Positions 31,138 through 38,972 of a stretch of DNA of 38,972 nt are shown here, in pieces. Under the pieces are notes generated by a model, which did not search any database, was not told where the DNA came from, and saw only the letters and a program-made list of their open reading frames with translations. The stretch lies in NCBI GenBank assembly GCA_026390585.1, contig JAPLFP010000353.1, positions 1 to 38,972 on the forward strand, in the 5' to 3' direction. The translations under genes and the position numbers were made by a program. The stretch's first letter is position 1, and the number at the start of each line of letters is the position of its first letter. The stretch is from Ignavibacteriales bacterium (GTDB taxonomy: Bacteria; Bacteroidota; Ignavibacteria; UBA10030).

Positions 31138-34100
31138 CTACGGTTTTATAATGATACTATGGTCTAATGAAACCTGTCCGGCTGCCGGTCCTTGTATGAG
31201 CGCTCTGCCGTCCAACCTTGCACCTGTCAGGAGCGAGATGGAAGTGCTGGCGATGATCGTTCCTTTCATTTTGGAGTTTGTGCCGAGCGTGACAGCAGAT
31301 CCCGCTGACCAATACACATTCGCCGCCTGCGCGCCATTTGTCAAGACAACCTCGCTCGTACTCTGTGTTGTGATCGAAGTTGCACTGCGAATGACGAAGA
31401 CAGCATTGACATCACCCTGTGCATCCAAGTACAGGAAACCTCCCGGGGATATTTCAATAGAAGTCCCTGATTGATAGAGACCCGGAGCTAATGTCAGCCC
31501 GTTGATATTTCCTGAGACCGGTGTTGGGGTTCCACGTGAGGCAGCGACCGCATCGAGATAGGCAGCCAGCGCATCAGCCTTGGCTGCAATCAACATCGCA
31601 GGAGTAGGAATTGCATCGTCGGCAGCGAAGATCGTTCCGGTAACTTCGGGAAGTGTGAGACCGGTGATTGACGCCCGGGCACCGGGACTTATCCCAACAT
31701 CTCCGGTAATTGCTGAAGTCGGAATGTTCGTGATCGCTGAGTTGGACAGAATCGCAAACCGTGCTGCTGTTCCAAGATTGACCGATGCCTGACCTGCGGG
31801 CCCTGTCCCTGCTCCTGTGGTGAAACTCCACACATAGTTATTCACCAGTGCATTGCCTGCCAGATCCTTCGCTCCGGTAAGGCCGCCTTTGATCGTGCCA
31901 GTATAGGTCGTGTTGGCTGCGAGGGCGCTCGCCGGCGTGAAAGTCACCGTGTTGGCACCACTAGCATAGCTGACTGTGCCTGTGACAGAAGCTCCTCCAA
32001 GACCAGTCAGCGAAACGGTTGCCGTGGAAATCGTTGACTGGCCCATCGCCTCACTGAAGACTGCGGTGATGATCTTGTTGAGAGCCACACCCGTTGCATT
32101 ATTTGTCGGGTCTGTCGAAATCACGGTGGGCGGGATGACGTCTGCGGCTGCCGCTGTGGTAAAGCTCCAGACGTAGTTACTTGCTAACGCATTGCCCGCG
32201 AGGTCCTTCGCCCCGGTGCTTATCGTGGCAGTATAGACGGTGTTCGCCGCGAGTGGACTTGCCGGCGTAAATTCTGCAGCTGCACCCGCATAAATCACCG
32301 ATCCGGAAACAGGAGTCGCCCCTTGCCGTAAGGTGAAGGTTGTTGTCGTGACTGTTAATGGATCCATCGACTCACTGAAGGTTGCAGCGACCTTCTTATT
32401 GAGAGCCACACCTGTTGCGTTGTTTGCAGGATCTGTGGAAATCACCGTCGGCGGTGTAACATCTGCAACTGCACCAGTGGTAAAGTTCCACACATAGTTG
32501 CTTGCTAACGCATTGCCTGTCGTGTCCATAGCTCCGGTGCTTATCGTGGCAGTATAGACGGTGTTCGCTGCGAGACTGCTTGACGGTGTAAACAGCGCAG
32601 TCGTGCTGGTGTTGGTTACCGTGCCTAAGACCGGCGTTATACCTTGCTTTAGGGTAAACGTTGTAGCGCTAATCGTTGACTGGTTCATCGCCTCACTGAA
32701 GGTTGCGGCGATCTTCTTGTTGAGAGCTACGCCCGTCGCATTATTGACTGGGTCTGTGAAAATCACTGTCGGCGGAGTAATATCTGCCGTTGCAGCGGTG
32801 GTAAAGGTCCACACATAATTACTCACCAGTGCATTGCCTGCCAGATCCTTCGCTCCGGTAAGGCCGCCTTTGATTGTGCCGGTATAGGTCGTGTTGGTTG
32901 CGAGAGCGCTCGCCGGTGTAAAGGTCACAGTGTTGGCACCATTAGCATAGCCGACCGTTCCTGTGACGGAAGCTCCGCCAAGTCCAGTCAGCGTAACGGT
33001 TGCCGTGGAGATCGTTGACTGATCCATCGCCTCACTGAAGATTGCGGAGATGATCTTGTTGAGAGCCACACCCGTTGCATTATTTCCTGGGTCTGTCGAA
33101 AGAACGGTGGGTGGTATAACATCTGCGGCTGCTGCTGTGGTAAAGCTCCAGACGTAGTTGCTTGCTAACGCATTGCCCGCAAGGTCCTTCGTCCCTGTGC
33201 TTATCGTGGCAGTATAGACGGTGTTGACTGCGAGATTGCTTGCCGGTGCAAAGATTGCAGTTGTGCCCGCGTAGGTTACCGTTCCGGAAACCGGAGTAGT
33301 CCCTTGCCGCAAAGTGAAACCCGTCGTGATCGTTAATGGATCCATCGCCTCACTGAAGGTTGCGGCGATCTTCTTATTGATGGCCACACCTGTTGCGTTG
33401 TTTGCAGGATCTGTGGAAATCACCGTCGGCGGTGTAACATCTGCAACTGCACCAGTGGTAAAGTTCCACACATAGTTACTTGCTAACGCATTGCCTGTCG
33501 TGTCCATAGCTCCGGTGCTTATCGTGGCAGTATAGACGGTATTCGCTGCGAGACTGCTTGACGGTGTAAACAGCGCAGTCGTGCTGGTGTTGGTTACCGT
33601 GCCTAAGACCGGCGTTGTACCTTGCTTTAAAGTAAACGTAGTAGCGTTCAGCGTTGACTGATTCATCGACTCACTGAAGGTTGCGGCGATCTTCTTGTTG
33701 AGAGCTACGCCCGTCGCATTATTGACTGGGTCTGCGGAAATCACCGTTGGCGGAGTAATATCTGGAGCCGCACCAGTGGTAAAGGTCCACACATAATTAC
33801 TCACCAGTGTATTGCCTGCCAGATCCTTCGCCCCGGTGGTAATTGTGCCCGTGTAGGTTGTGTTAGGAGCAAGAGTGTTTGCTGCTACAAACGTCGCAGT
33901 GAAGGTCGGTCCGGCGTAGGTCACCAATCCCGTAACGGGAGTGACGCCGGGTCCCGTCACCGTAAAGGTGGAGGTGGTGATCGTCAGTGGATCCATTGCC
34001 TCACTGAAGGTCGCTGTGATGATCTTGCCGGCAGCCGTACTGCTTGTCTTGTTGAGCTTTGCAACCGGACCACTATGAGCGGAGCTGCTCGGAGTCACTT

Positions 34101-34680
34101 TGCTCAGAGAAACACCCGTTGCGTTGTTTGCAGGGTTTGTGGAAATCACCGTCGGCGGTGTAATGTCTGGTGCTGGACCGGTGGTAAAGCTGCATCCAAA
34201 ATTGTTCGCGAGCGCGTTGCCCATCACGTCTTTGACACCGTTCGTACCACCTCTGATCGTGTACGTATAGGTCGTACTGGCTGCCAGACTGCCTGCAGGC
34301 GTGAAGGTTGCGATGTTTGTGGCGCTCACATAGGTGACCGTTCCCGAGACGGGGGTTGCGCTTGGCCCCGCTAAGGTAAATGTGGTCATGGTGACGGTCG
34401 ATGAGTCTATCGACTCACTGAAGGTTGCGTTGATTTTCTGGTTGAGGGCCACACCCGTGGCACCACAATTAGGGAGTACGAGGCTCACGATCGGAGGAGT
34501 GTTGTCGCAAGCGCCTACAATTCCCTCGTCGTGATCGTTGCATCCGGCCATCATAGCGCCGAAGAACAAAGCTGCGGTCAGTCCTGCTGAAAGTGCGACG
34601 CCAAGGACTCCCCGACTCATTCGGGAGAAGCGCACCGGTTGACTGAAAGAAGTTGTTCGATTTGTTGTTGGAGTGTTCAT
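31138..34680 (-). CDS. Giant surface lipoprotein: eight Ig-like (SbsA/Big_5) repeats plus DUF3494 domain
   Basis: 1180 residues from ATG 34678-34680 (GAGGG upstream). A long N-region leads to a lipobox 'GAMMAGC' (Cys about 47). About 56-955 are eight Big_5 (SbsA Ig-like) domains of about 107 residues, each opening with 'TPPTVIS' and 'NNATGVALNK(K)I', followed by 'ATFSEAMD' and ending in 'NYVWSFTT'. Domain 2 has an extra Ser/Thr/Lys insert ('SSAHSGPVAKLNKTSSTAAG'). The C-terminal about 220 residues are a DUF3494 domain ('VNLGTAARFAILSNSAITNI', 'SAITGDVGISPGARASITGL', 'GAQAANVYWSAGSAVTLGTN'). Lipid anchor, long stalk and a terminal beta-solenoid suggest an adhesin that displays its tip away from the cell. 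No T9SS sorting domain. Confidence 0.93.
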   Translation of the reverse strand: MNTPTTNRTTSFSQPVRFSRMSRGVLGVALSAGLTAALFFGAMMAGCNDHDEGIVGACDNTPPIVSLVLPNCGATGVALNQKINATFSESIDSSTVTMTTFTLAGPSATPVSGTVTYVSATNIATFTPAGSLAASTTYTYTIRGGTNGVKDVMGNALANNFGCSFTTGPAPDITPPTVISTNPANNATGVSLSKVTPSSSAHSGPVAKLNKTSSTAAGKIITATFSEAMDPLTITTSTFTVTGPGVTPVTGLVTYAGPTFTATFVAANTLAPNTTYTGTITTGAKDLAGNTLVSNYVWTFTTGAAPDITPPTVISADPVNNATGVALNKKIAATFSESMNQSTLNATTFTLKQGTTPVLGTVTNTSTTALFTPSSSLAANTVYTATISTGAMDTTGNALASNYVWNFTTGAVADVTPPTVISTDPANNATGVAINKKIAATFSEAMDPLTITTGFTLRQGTTPVSGTVTYAGTTAIFAPASNLAVNTVYTATISTGTKDLAGNALASNYVWSFTTAAAADVIPPTVLSTDPGNNATGVALNKIISAIFSEAMDQSTISTATVTLTGLGGASVTGTVGYANGANTVTFTPASALATNTTYTGTIKGGLTGAKDLAGNALVSNYVWTFTTAATADITPPTVIFTDPVNNATGVALNKKIAATFSEAMNQSTISATTFTLKQGITPVLGTVTNTSTTALFTPSSSLAANTVYTATISTGAMDTTGNALASNYVWNFTTGAVADVTPPTVISTDPANNATGVALNKKVAATFSESMDPLTVTTTTFTLRQGATPVSGSVIYAGAAAEFTPASPLAANTVYTATISTGAKDLAGNALASNYVWSFTTAAAADVIPPTVISTDPTNNATGVALNKIITAVFSEAMGQSTISTATVSLTGLGGASVTGTVSYASGANTVTFTPASALAANTTYTGTIKGGLTGAKDLAGNALVNNYVWSFTTGAGTGPAGQASVNLGTAARFAILSNSAITNIPTSAITGDVGISPGARASITGLTLPEVTGTIFAADDAIPTPAMLIAAKADALAAYLDAVAASRGTPTPVSGNINGLTLAPGLYQSGTSIEISPGGFLYLDAQGDVNAVFVIRSATSITTQSTSEVVLTNGAQAANVYWSAGSAVTLGTNSKMKGTIIASTSISLLTGARLDGRALIQGPAAGQVSLDHSIIIKP
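31810..33762 (-). repeat. Duplicated three-domain block (978-bp period) in the Ig/DUF3494 gene
   Basis: Ig-like domains 3-4-5 (32785-33762) and 6-7-8 (about 31810-32784) match pairwise: 3 with 6 (both 'LKQG(T/I)TPVLGTVTNTSTT'), 4 with 7 ('LRQG(T/A)TPVSG'), 5 with 8 ('LTGLGGASVTGTV'). Corresponding DNA landmarks are 978-981 bases apart, so a three-domain block was duplicated in frame, on top of older single-domain duplications. Confidence 0.85.
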
Positions 34681-34745
34681 GGATCCCTCTATGGAGTGGT
34701 GAACGTATGATGAGAATGTTTTCGCGCTGAGGATCGTACATCTGA

Positions 34746-35051
34746 TCATGATCGTCGTCTCTTCGATGATGCTTTTGCTTTCACCGATATTCCGCTCGAC
34801 TTCTTCTTTTTCGCCCTCATTAATTCTTGTGATCTCATGAGTCTGGCGTTGGACTTCTTAAGTTTTTTGAACTCAGCAACTTGTCGCCTGGCAGCCTCTT
34901 TGGCAATTCCGTATTTCTCCTGGAGAATTCCCACAAGTTGCTCGTGCTTCCCCGCGATGGCAGCAAGCTCGTCGTTCATTACTTTGCCCCAATGGTTCAC
35001 CGCACTGCCTCTTCGTTGCTTCCACTGTCCTTCAACCCGATCCCAGTTCAT
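34746..35051 (-). CDS. CsbD-like general stress protein (copy 2)
   Basis: 101 residues from ATG 35049-35051, with AAGGA seven bases upstream. 'MNWDRVEGQWKQRRGSAV' is the CsbD signature, followed by 'NDELAAIAGKHEQLVGILQE' and a Lys/Arg/Ser-rich tail ('RAKKKKSSGISVKAKASSKR'). It shares domain and basic tail with copy 1 at 1799-2110, so the tail is a feature of this paralogous pair. The 60-bp element at 35141-35200 lies 90 bases upstream. It is followed 66 bases later by the start of the giant lipoprotein gene. Confidence 0.92.
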   Translation of the reverse strand: MNWDRVEGQWKQRRGSAVNHWGKVMNDELAAIAGKHEQLVGILQEKYGIAKEAARRQVAEFKKLKKSNARLMRSQELMRAKKKKSSGISVKAKASSKRRRS

Positions 35052-35140
35052 TGTCAAGTTCCTTTCATCTCGAGCATTCATCAACAGAGGTTACCACAGG
35101 TCGCTCAACGGAGGAAATCGCCTCCCGGACGTGAAAAAGT

Positions 35141-35200
35141 ATACCGATGATTGCGTTAAGGCGTAATCGCCCGAAGGGATGAAAGAATAGCTAATCCCTT
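35141..35200 (-). promoter_or_regulatory. Conserved 60-bp element upstream of csbD copy 2
   Basis: Same blocks as at 2279-2338: ATACCGATGATT, 21 bases, AAGGGATGAAA, 7 bases, TAATCCCTT, read on the plus strand. Thirty-two block positions are identical and both spacers have the same length. It ends 90 bases upstream of the start codon, closer than in copy 1 (169). The other side faces the GT4 gene, so divergent control is possible. Confidence 0.6.
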
Positions 35201-35212
35201 TTCAAGGACGAA

Positions 35213-35359
35213 ATGCGTTTCGCCGTGATGAGTACCAGACTAGATGAGATTTGCGAAGACCATCATGTGGGTCGGTGGATCGTTGTGGGACGGCGAGAGG
35301 AAATTCTTGTGCCGCTTCCAGAACGTACTATGAGGAAACATGATCAAATGCACTCATAA
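35213..35359 (+). CDS. Possible small protein in the divergent intergenic region
   Basis: A 48-codon frame with AAGG five bases before ATG 35213-35215 ('MRFAVMSTRLDEICEDHHVG', then 'RWIVVGRREEILVPLPERTM'). No family recognised and no supporting context; it starts 13 bases after the csbD element. It may be a chance frame. The rest of 35052-35578 shows no other feature apart from that element. Confidence 0.3.
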   Translation: MRFAVMSTRLDEICEDHHVGRWIVVGRREEILVPLPERTMRKHDQMHS

Positions 35360-35578
35360 CGTCCCTTCACCTGTCACGCTTCTCCTTTCGACAAGCTCTG
35401 AAACGCCATTCCTGAACTTCCCTCATCCTCGAACGACAATCTCTTGCTCCAAAAAAGGATTAACTACTTTATCATCCTTTCGAGCTATTCCCGTTTGACG
35501 AACTCATCGGTATGTTTTTATGCCCTACGAGAGGATGTGCTTATCCTCAATGGTCGACAAAAGAAGAGGATATTCTTC

Positions 35579-37876
35579 GTGAATCAAACCCCTGCAAATT
35601 CAACAGTCAACCGAATTGCATTCGTCGGAAACTACTCGCCCCGGCAGTGCGGCATTGCTACATTTACCACAGATCTCTGTGAGGCCGTTGCCACGGCATA
35701 TGCAGAAACAACGTGTATCGCTTTGCCGGTCAACGATATCGAGGCCGGTTACGCCTATCCGAGCCGGGTTCGATTTGAGCTCGCGGAGAAAGACATCCAT
35801 TCGTACAGGCGCGCGGCCGACTTCCTGAACATCAACAATGTCGATCTGGTATGCCTGCAATTTGAATATGGAATATTCGGTGGAAAAGCAGGAAGTCACA
35901 TCCTGACACTCTTGCGTGATCTGCGAATGCCGATTGTCACAACGTTGCACACTATACTCGACAACCCTTCCCCTGATCAGCGACTCGTGATGGAAGAAGT
36001 TGCAGCTCTTTCGGACAGGCTGGTGGTGATGAGTGAACGCGGCTCTGAATACTTGCAGTCAGTCTATCATGTGTTGCCGGAAAAGATTGATCTGATTCCG
36101 CACGGTATTCCTGATGTGCCGTTTGTTGATCCAAGTTTCAATAAGGATCTCTTTGGCGTAGAGGGTAAAACCGTTATCCTGAGTTTTGGTCTACTCTCAG
36201 AGAACAAAGGAATCGAGACTGTCATCTCTGCACTCCCCGACATTGTTGCCCGCTATCCCGACACCGTGTATATCATTGTTGGTGCGACACATCCCCATGT
36301 TCTTCAACATGAAGGCGAAACGTATCGGCTCTCTCTGCAATGGTTGGCTCAACAAAAGGGAGTCGAAAGTAATGTCATCTTTTACAACCGCTTTGTCAGT
36401 GTGGACGAACTTGTGGAATTCATCGGAGCGGCTGATATCTATATTACACCCTATCTGAACGAGGCACAGATCGTCTCAGGAACCCTTGCGTACACGGTAG
36501 GAGCGGGTAAGGCGGTCATCTCTACGCCATATTGGTACGCGCAAGAGATGCTTGCCGACAAACGAGGTGTGCTTGTCCCCTTCCGTGACCCCGCAGCCCT
36601 GGCCGAGCAAGTGATCAACTTGTTGGGCAATGAAGCGGAGCGGCACGCGATGCGCAAGCGTGCCTACGTGTTTGGTCGATCGATGATTTGGTCCGAAGTG
36701 GCGAAACGCTACATGGAAAGCTTTGAACGCGCTCGGGCTGAACGTCGCCATTATATCCCGCCAGGATTCATTGCGAAAGCACTCGATCGATATCCGAGCG
36801 AGTTGCCTCCCCTGAAATCGGATCACTTACGAGCCATGACAGATGAAACGGGGATTTTGCAGCATGCTCTTTTTACCGTGCCCAACTATTCTCATGGGTA
36901 CACCACTGACGACAATGCACGTGCTCTTTTGGTAAGCATTCTCTCAGATGAACTGGGAAACAATGAGAGCCTGGGATTGGCTTCCCGCTATCTCGCTTTC
37001 CTCGGCTTCGCATTCAATTCTCAGAACAAACGGTTTCGCAATGTCATGAATTATCAGCGACACTGGTCAGAAGAAACAGGCTCGGACGATAGTCACGGCC
37101 GCGCGATTTGGGCGTTAGGAACCGTGTTGAGTCATTCTACGACGCCGTCATTCAATAGTATGGCAGGCTGGCTGTTTGAGCAAGCTCTTCCTTCCATCCT
37201 TGTAACGACCAGCCCACGCGCCTGGGCATTTGCACTGATAGGCATTTCTGAGTACGCACAGAAGTATTCCGGTGATCGAATGGCGAACCAGGTCAGCGAA
37301 GAATTGGCGGGCCGACTTTTGAGATCGTATCAAAATGATCGTTCGGAAGACTGGCACTGGTTTGAAAGAAGGCTCACGTACTGCAATGCGGTTCTCCCCC
37401 ATGCTCTCCTCATCTGCGGCAGATCAATTCCGAACAGCGCCATGACTGAAGCCGGATTGGAGTCATTACATTGGCTGGCCGAGCTGCAGTGCTCGAGTGA
37501 GGGACATTTCGTTCCAATCGGTTCGAATGGATTTTATCAGTTTGGAAATGAACGTGCCCGCTTCGATCAACAGCCGGTTGAAGCACAGGCGATGGTTTCA
37601 GCTTGTCTCGAAGCATTCAGAATCACAGGGGACAAACACTGGAACAAAGAAGCCCGTCGGGCTTTTGAGTGGTTCCTCGGGCGGAACGATTTGAAGCTTC
37701 CGTTGTATGACGCAACAACAGGTGGCTGCCGTGACGGTCTCCATCCCGACCGGCCGAACGAAAATCAGGGAGCAGAATCTACGCTCGCATTTCTTCAATC
37801 CTTGTTGGAATTACGTCTAGCCGAACAGACATATTTATCTATGGGGGCACTATTAAAACCAACAATCAGCATTTAG
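35579..37876 (+). CDS. GT4 family glycosyltransferase with C-terminal helical domain
   Basis: About 765 residues from GTG 35579-35581 (AGAGG nine bases upstream), which places the start at 'NQTPANSTVNRIAFVGNYSP', as in homologues; the frame is open up to 35444. The N-terminal half (about 10-390) is a GT-B fold of the GT4 type: 'PRQCGIATFTTDLCEAV', 'LFGVEGKTVILSFGLLSENK', 'GIETVISALPDIV', 'ADIYITPYLNEAQIVSGTLA' with the donor-binding Glu region. The C-terminal half (about 425-755) is all-helical ('NYSHGYTTDDNARALLVSIL', 'DSHGRAIWALGTVL') and resembles an alpha/alpha toroid. The gene order with GH130 is familiar from many bacteria and suggests mannose-containing glycan or glycoside metabolism. 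Confidence 0.92.
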   Translation: MNQTPANSTVNRIAFVGNYSPRQCGIATFTTDLCEAVATAYAETTCIALPVNDIEAGYAYPSRVRFELAEKDIHSYRRAADFLNINNVDLVCLQFEYGIFGGKAGSHILTLLRDLRMPIVTTLHTILDNPSPDQRLVMEEVAALSDRLVVMSERGSEYLQSVYHVLPEKIDLIPHGIPDVPFVDPSFNKDLFGVEGKTVILSFGLLSENKGIETVISALPDIVARYPDTVYIIVGATHPHVLQHEGETYRLSLQWLAQQKGVESNVIFYNRFVSVDELVEFIGAADIYITPYLNEAQIVSGTLAYTVGAGKAVISTPYWYAQEMLADKRGVLVPFRDPAALAEQVINLLGNEAERHAMRKRAYVFGRSMIWSEVAKRYMESFERARAERRHYIPPGFIAKALDRYPSELPPLKSDHLRAMTDETGILQHALFTVPNYSHGYTTDDNARALLVSILSDELGNNESLGLASRYLAFLGFAFNSQNKRFRNVMNYQRHWSEETGSDDSHGRAIWALGTVLSHSTTPSFNSMAGWLFEQALPSILVTTSPRAWAFALIGISEYAQKYSGDRMANQVSEELAGRLLRSYQNDRSEDWHWFERRLTYCNAVLPHALLICGRSIPNSAMTEAGLESLHWLAELQCSSEGHFVPIGSNGFYQFGNERARFDQQPVEAQAMVSACLEAFRITGDKHWNKEARRAFEWFLGRNDLKLPLYDATTGGCRDGLHPDRPNENQGAESTLAFLQSLLELRLAEQTYLSMGALLKPTISI

Positions 37877-37944
37877 AACTCTTTCACCGCAGTAACCTGA
37901 ATCCTATTCTCACTGCCGCACATTGGCCCTATCCTATCAATAGT

Positions 37945-38802
37945 GTGTTCAATGCAGGCGCCACGTTGCTCCCTGATGGAACAACATTGCTCTTGTGTCG
38001 CGTTGAGGACCGTCGAGGGCTTTCTCACCTGTGTGCTGCCCGATCGGCAAACGGAATAGACGGCTGGAAGATTGATGAGAGGCCAACGTTGTTACCCGAT
38101 CCTGAGAGTTTCCCGGAAGAATTATGGGGGATTGAGGATCCACGCATCACATTTGTGCCGGAATTAAAAAAATACGCTGTTGTGTATACTGCATACACGC
38201 GCGACGGTCCCGGCGTCGCTCTAGCCCTTACGGAGAGCTTTCACACCTTTGAACGCTTTGGCGTCATTATGGCACCTGAGGACAAAGACGCGGCACTCTT
38301 TCCACGTCGCATTAACGGTAACTGGGCTTTGATTCATCGTCCTGTCAGCGCACCGAGGGCGCACATGTGGATTTCGTACTCTCCGGATCTGACAAACTGG
38401 GGCGGTCATACTCTCATGATGCAAGCCCGGAAGGGTGCATGGTGGGATGCGAATAAAATTGGCCTTTCCCCCCCGCCCATTGAAACACCTCAGGGATGGT
38501 TGGTGATTTACCACGGTGTCAAACAGTCCTGCGCTGGATGCATTTACAGGTTAGGGCTTGCGCTTTTTGATTTGAACAAGCCTGAGCTGTTACTGCAGCG
38601 CGGCGATAATTGGGTCTTCGGTCCGGAAGAACCGTACGAACAACGCGGTGACGTCGGATATGTCGTATTCCCATGCGGATACACGATTGGCCCGGATGGC
38701 GATGCCATCAATATCTATTATGGTGCGGCAGATACGAGCATTGCCTTGGCGACCAGCAGTATACGCGAGATGCTTGAGTGGCTTGAACAGCATAGCAAAT
38801 AG
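37945..38802 (+). CDS. GH130 family glycosidase/phosphorylase (N-terminus continues upstream in frame)
   Basis: At least 285 residues of a five-bladed beta-propeller. Diagnostic parts: 'VFNAGATLLPDGTTLLLCRV', 'EELWGIEDPRITFVPELKKY' (Asp of GIEDPR is the proposed proton donor), 'DKDAALFPRRINGNWALIHR', 'WWDANKIGLSPPPIETPQGW' and 'YIVVFPCG'-like 'GYVVFPCGYTIGPDGDAINI'. GH130 enzymes phosphorolyse or hydrolyse beta-mannosides. The listed GTG (37945) is the only ATG/GTG/TTG after the upstream in-frame stop at 37732-37734, yet the frame before it encodes 'HRSNLNPILTAAHWPYPINS', which is the conserved N-terminus of the family. The true start must therefore lie upstream, in the end of the GT4 gene in the -1 frame (see findings). 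Confidence 0.9.
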   Translation: MFNAGATLLPDGTTLLLCRVEDRRGLSHLCAARSANGIDGWKIDERPTLLPDPESFPEELWGIEDPRITFVPELKKYAVVYTAYTRDGPGVALALTESFHTFERFGVIMAPEDKDAALFPRRINGNWALIHRPVSAPRAHMWISYSPDLTNWGGHTLMMQARKGAWWDANKIGLSPPPIETPQGWLVIYHGVKQSCAGCIYRLGLALFDLNKPELLLQRGDNWVFGPEEPYEQRGDVGYVVFPCGYTIGPDGDAINIYYGAADTSIALATSSIREMLEWLEQHSK

Positions 38803-38813
38803 AACTATTGATC

Positions 38814-38966
38814 ATGAATCAATTTGCACTAAATGAGATTACGAAGGACATGACACGTTTAGAAACGCTGCGGAAAAAGACACTCTCAAGATTATTCTCT
38901 CGAATGAGCAAGAGAAACGACAAGCTGTTGCGAGATGCCATTTCCAAGGAAGAGGTGACAAGATGA
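38814..38966 (+). CDS. Small helical hypothetical protein
   Basis: 50 residues ('MNQFALNEITKDMTRLETLR', 'SRLFSRMSKRNDKLLRDAIS'), charged and helical, with no signal or membrane segment. It begins 11 bases after the GH130 stop and overlaps the next ATG by ATGA, so it appears to be part of the same operon. No family recognised; the ribosome-binding site is weak. Confidence 0.5.
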   Translation: MNQFALNEITKDMTRLETLRKKTLSRLFSRMSKRNDKLLRDAISKEEVTR

Positions 38967-38972
38967 CACAGA
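38963..38972 (+). CDS. Start of a further gene (runs off the window)
   Basis: ATG at 38963-38965 follows GAAGAGG by eight bases and overlaps the TGA of the small helical gene by four bases. Only 'MTQ' is visible, so the product is unknown. Confidence 0.45.

Noticed and set aside
31810-34500. Long direct repeats that could suggest a mobile element or duplication of whole genes.
   Set aside because: They are Ig-like domains within a single open frame; no transposase or terminal inverted repeats are present.

Overview
This window looks like a piece of chromosome from a Gram-negative bacterium of the Bacteroidota/Ignavibacteria (FCB) group. The best marker is the protein at 27393-28796. It ends in a type IX secretion (T9SS) type A sorting domain of the 'NYPNPFNPSTRI' kind that is abundant in Ignavibacteria and relatives. 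Supporting signs are many Sec signal peptides and lipoboxes, OmpA and beta-barrel outer-membrane proteins, and purine-rich Shine-Dalgarno sites. The species cannot be named from sequence alone. No rRNA, tRNA, CRISPR array, insertion sequence or phage gene was found.

Layout. 1-3170: a partial B12-binding radical SAM gene, three small hypothetical genes, a CsbD-like stress protein and a NarL-type response regulator. 3400-13100: a secreted protein, a metallophosphoesterase-like protein with eroded metal motifs, an RNB ribonuclease, an AsmA-like protein, a LysE exporter, a lone PAP2 phosphatase, then a compact set with an AI-2E-family permease, a CDP-alcohol phosphatidyltransferase and a small secreted protein. 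13200-18700: a tandem array of four PAP2 phosphatase paralogues with a small membrane protein, preceded by a DUF3943 outer-membrane protein. 18870-24840: a long minus-strand run of envelope and stress genes (coiled-coil lipoprotein, DUF6600 protein, DUF3185, lmo0937 family, DUF5661, three-BON-domain protein, lipoprotein, DoxX, and a response regulator with an unusual output domain), with a 33-codon relic of a zinc alcohol dehydrogenase inside it. 25000-34700: a surface block with two OmpA-family proteins, two DUF3494 (ice-binding-like) proteins, one of them on a long Ig-like stalk, and small membrane proteins, one broken by a stop codon. 34746-35200: a second CsbD paralogue. 35579-38972 (plus strand): a GT4 glycosyltransferase, a GH130 glycosidase/phosphorylase, a small helical protein and the first bases of another gene.

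Nearly everything up to 35.05 kb is on the minus strand; the last block is divergent. The theme is envelope biology plus general stress. The points most worth following are: (a) the PAP2 array, in which three of four copies have lost different catalytic residues and whose relationships suggest duplication of a two-gene unit followed by gene conversion; (b) a 60-bp element with fixed spacing upstream of both csbD genes, 33 kb apart; (c) a GH130 gene whose conserved N-terminus has no usable start codon and lies in the -1 frame over the end of the glycosyltransferase gene; (d) the alcohol dehydrogenase relic that keeps both ends but lost the middle; (e) a response regulator lacking the switch Thr/Ser; (f) two DUF3494 proteins with different surface anchors on either side of an OmpA-type barrel protein.
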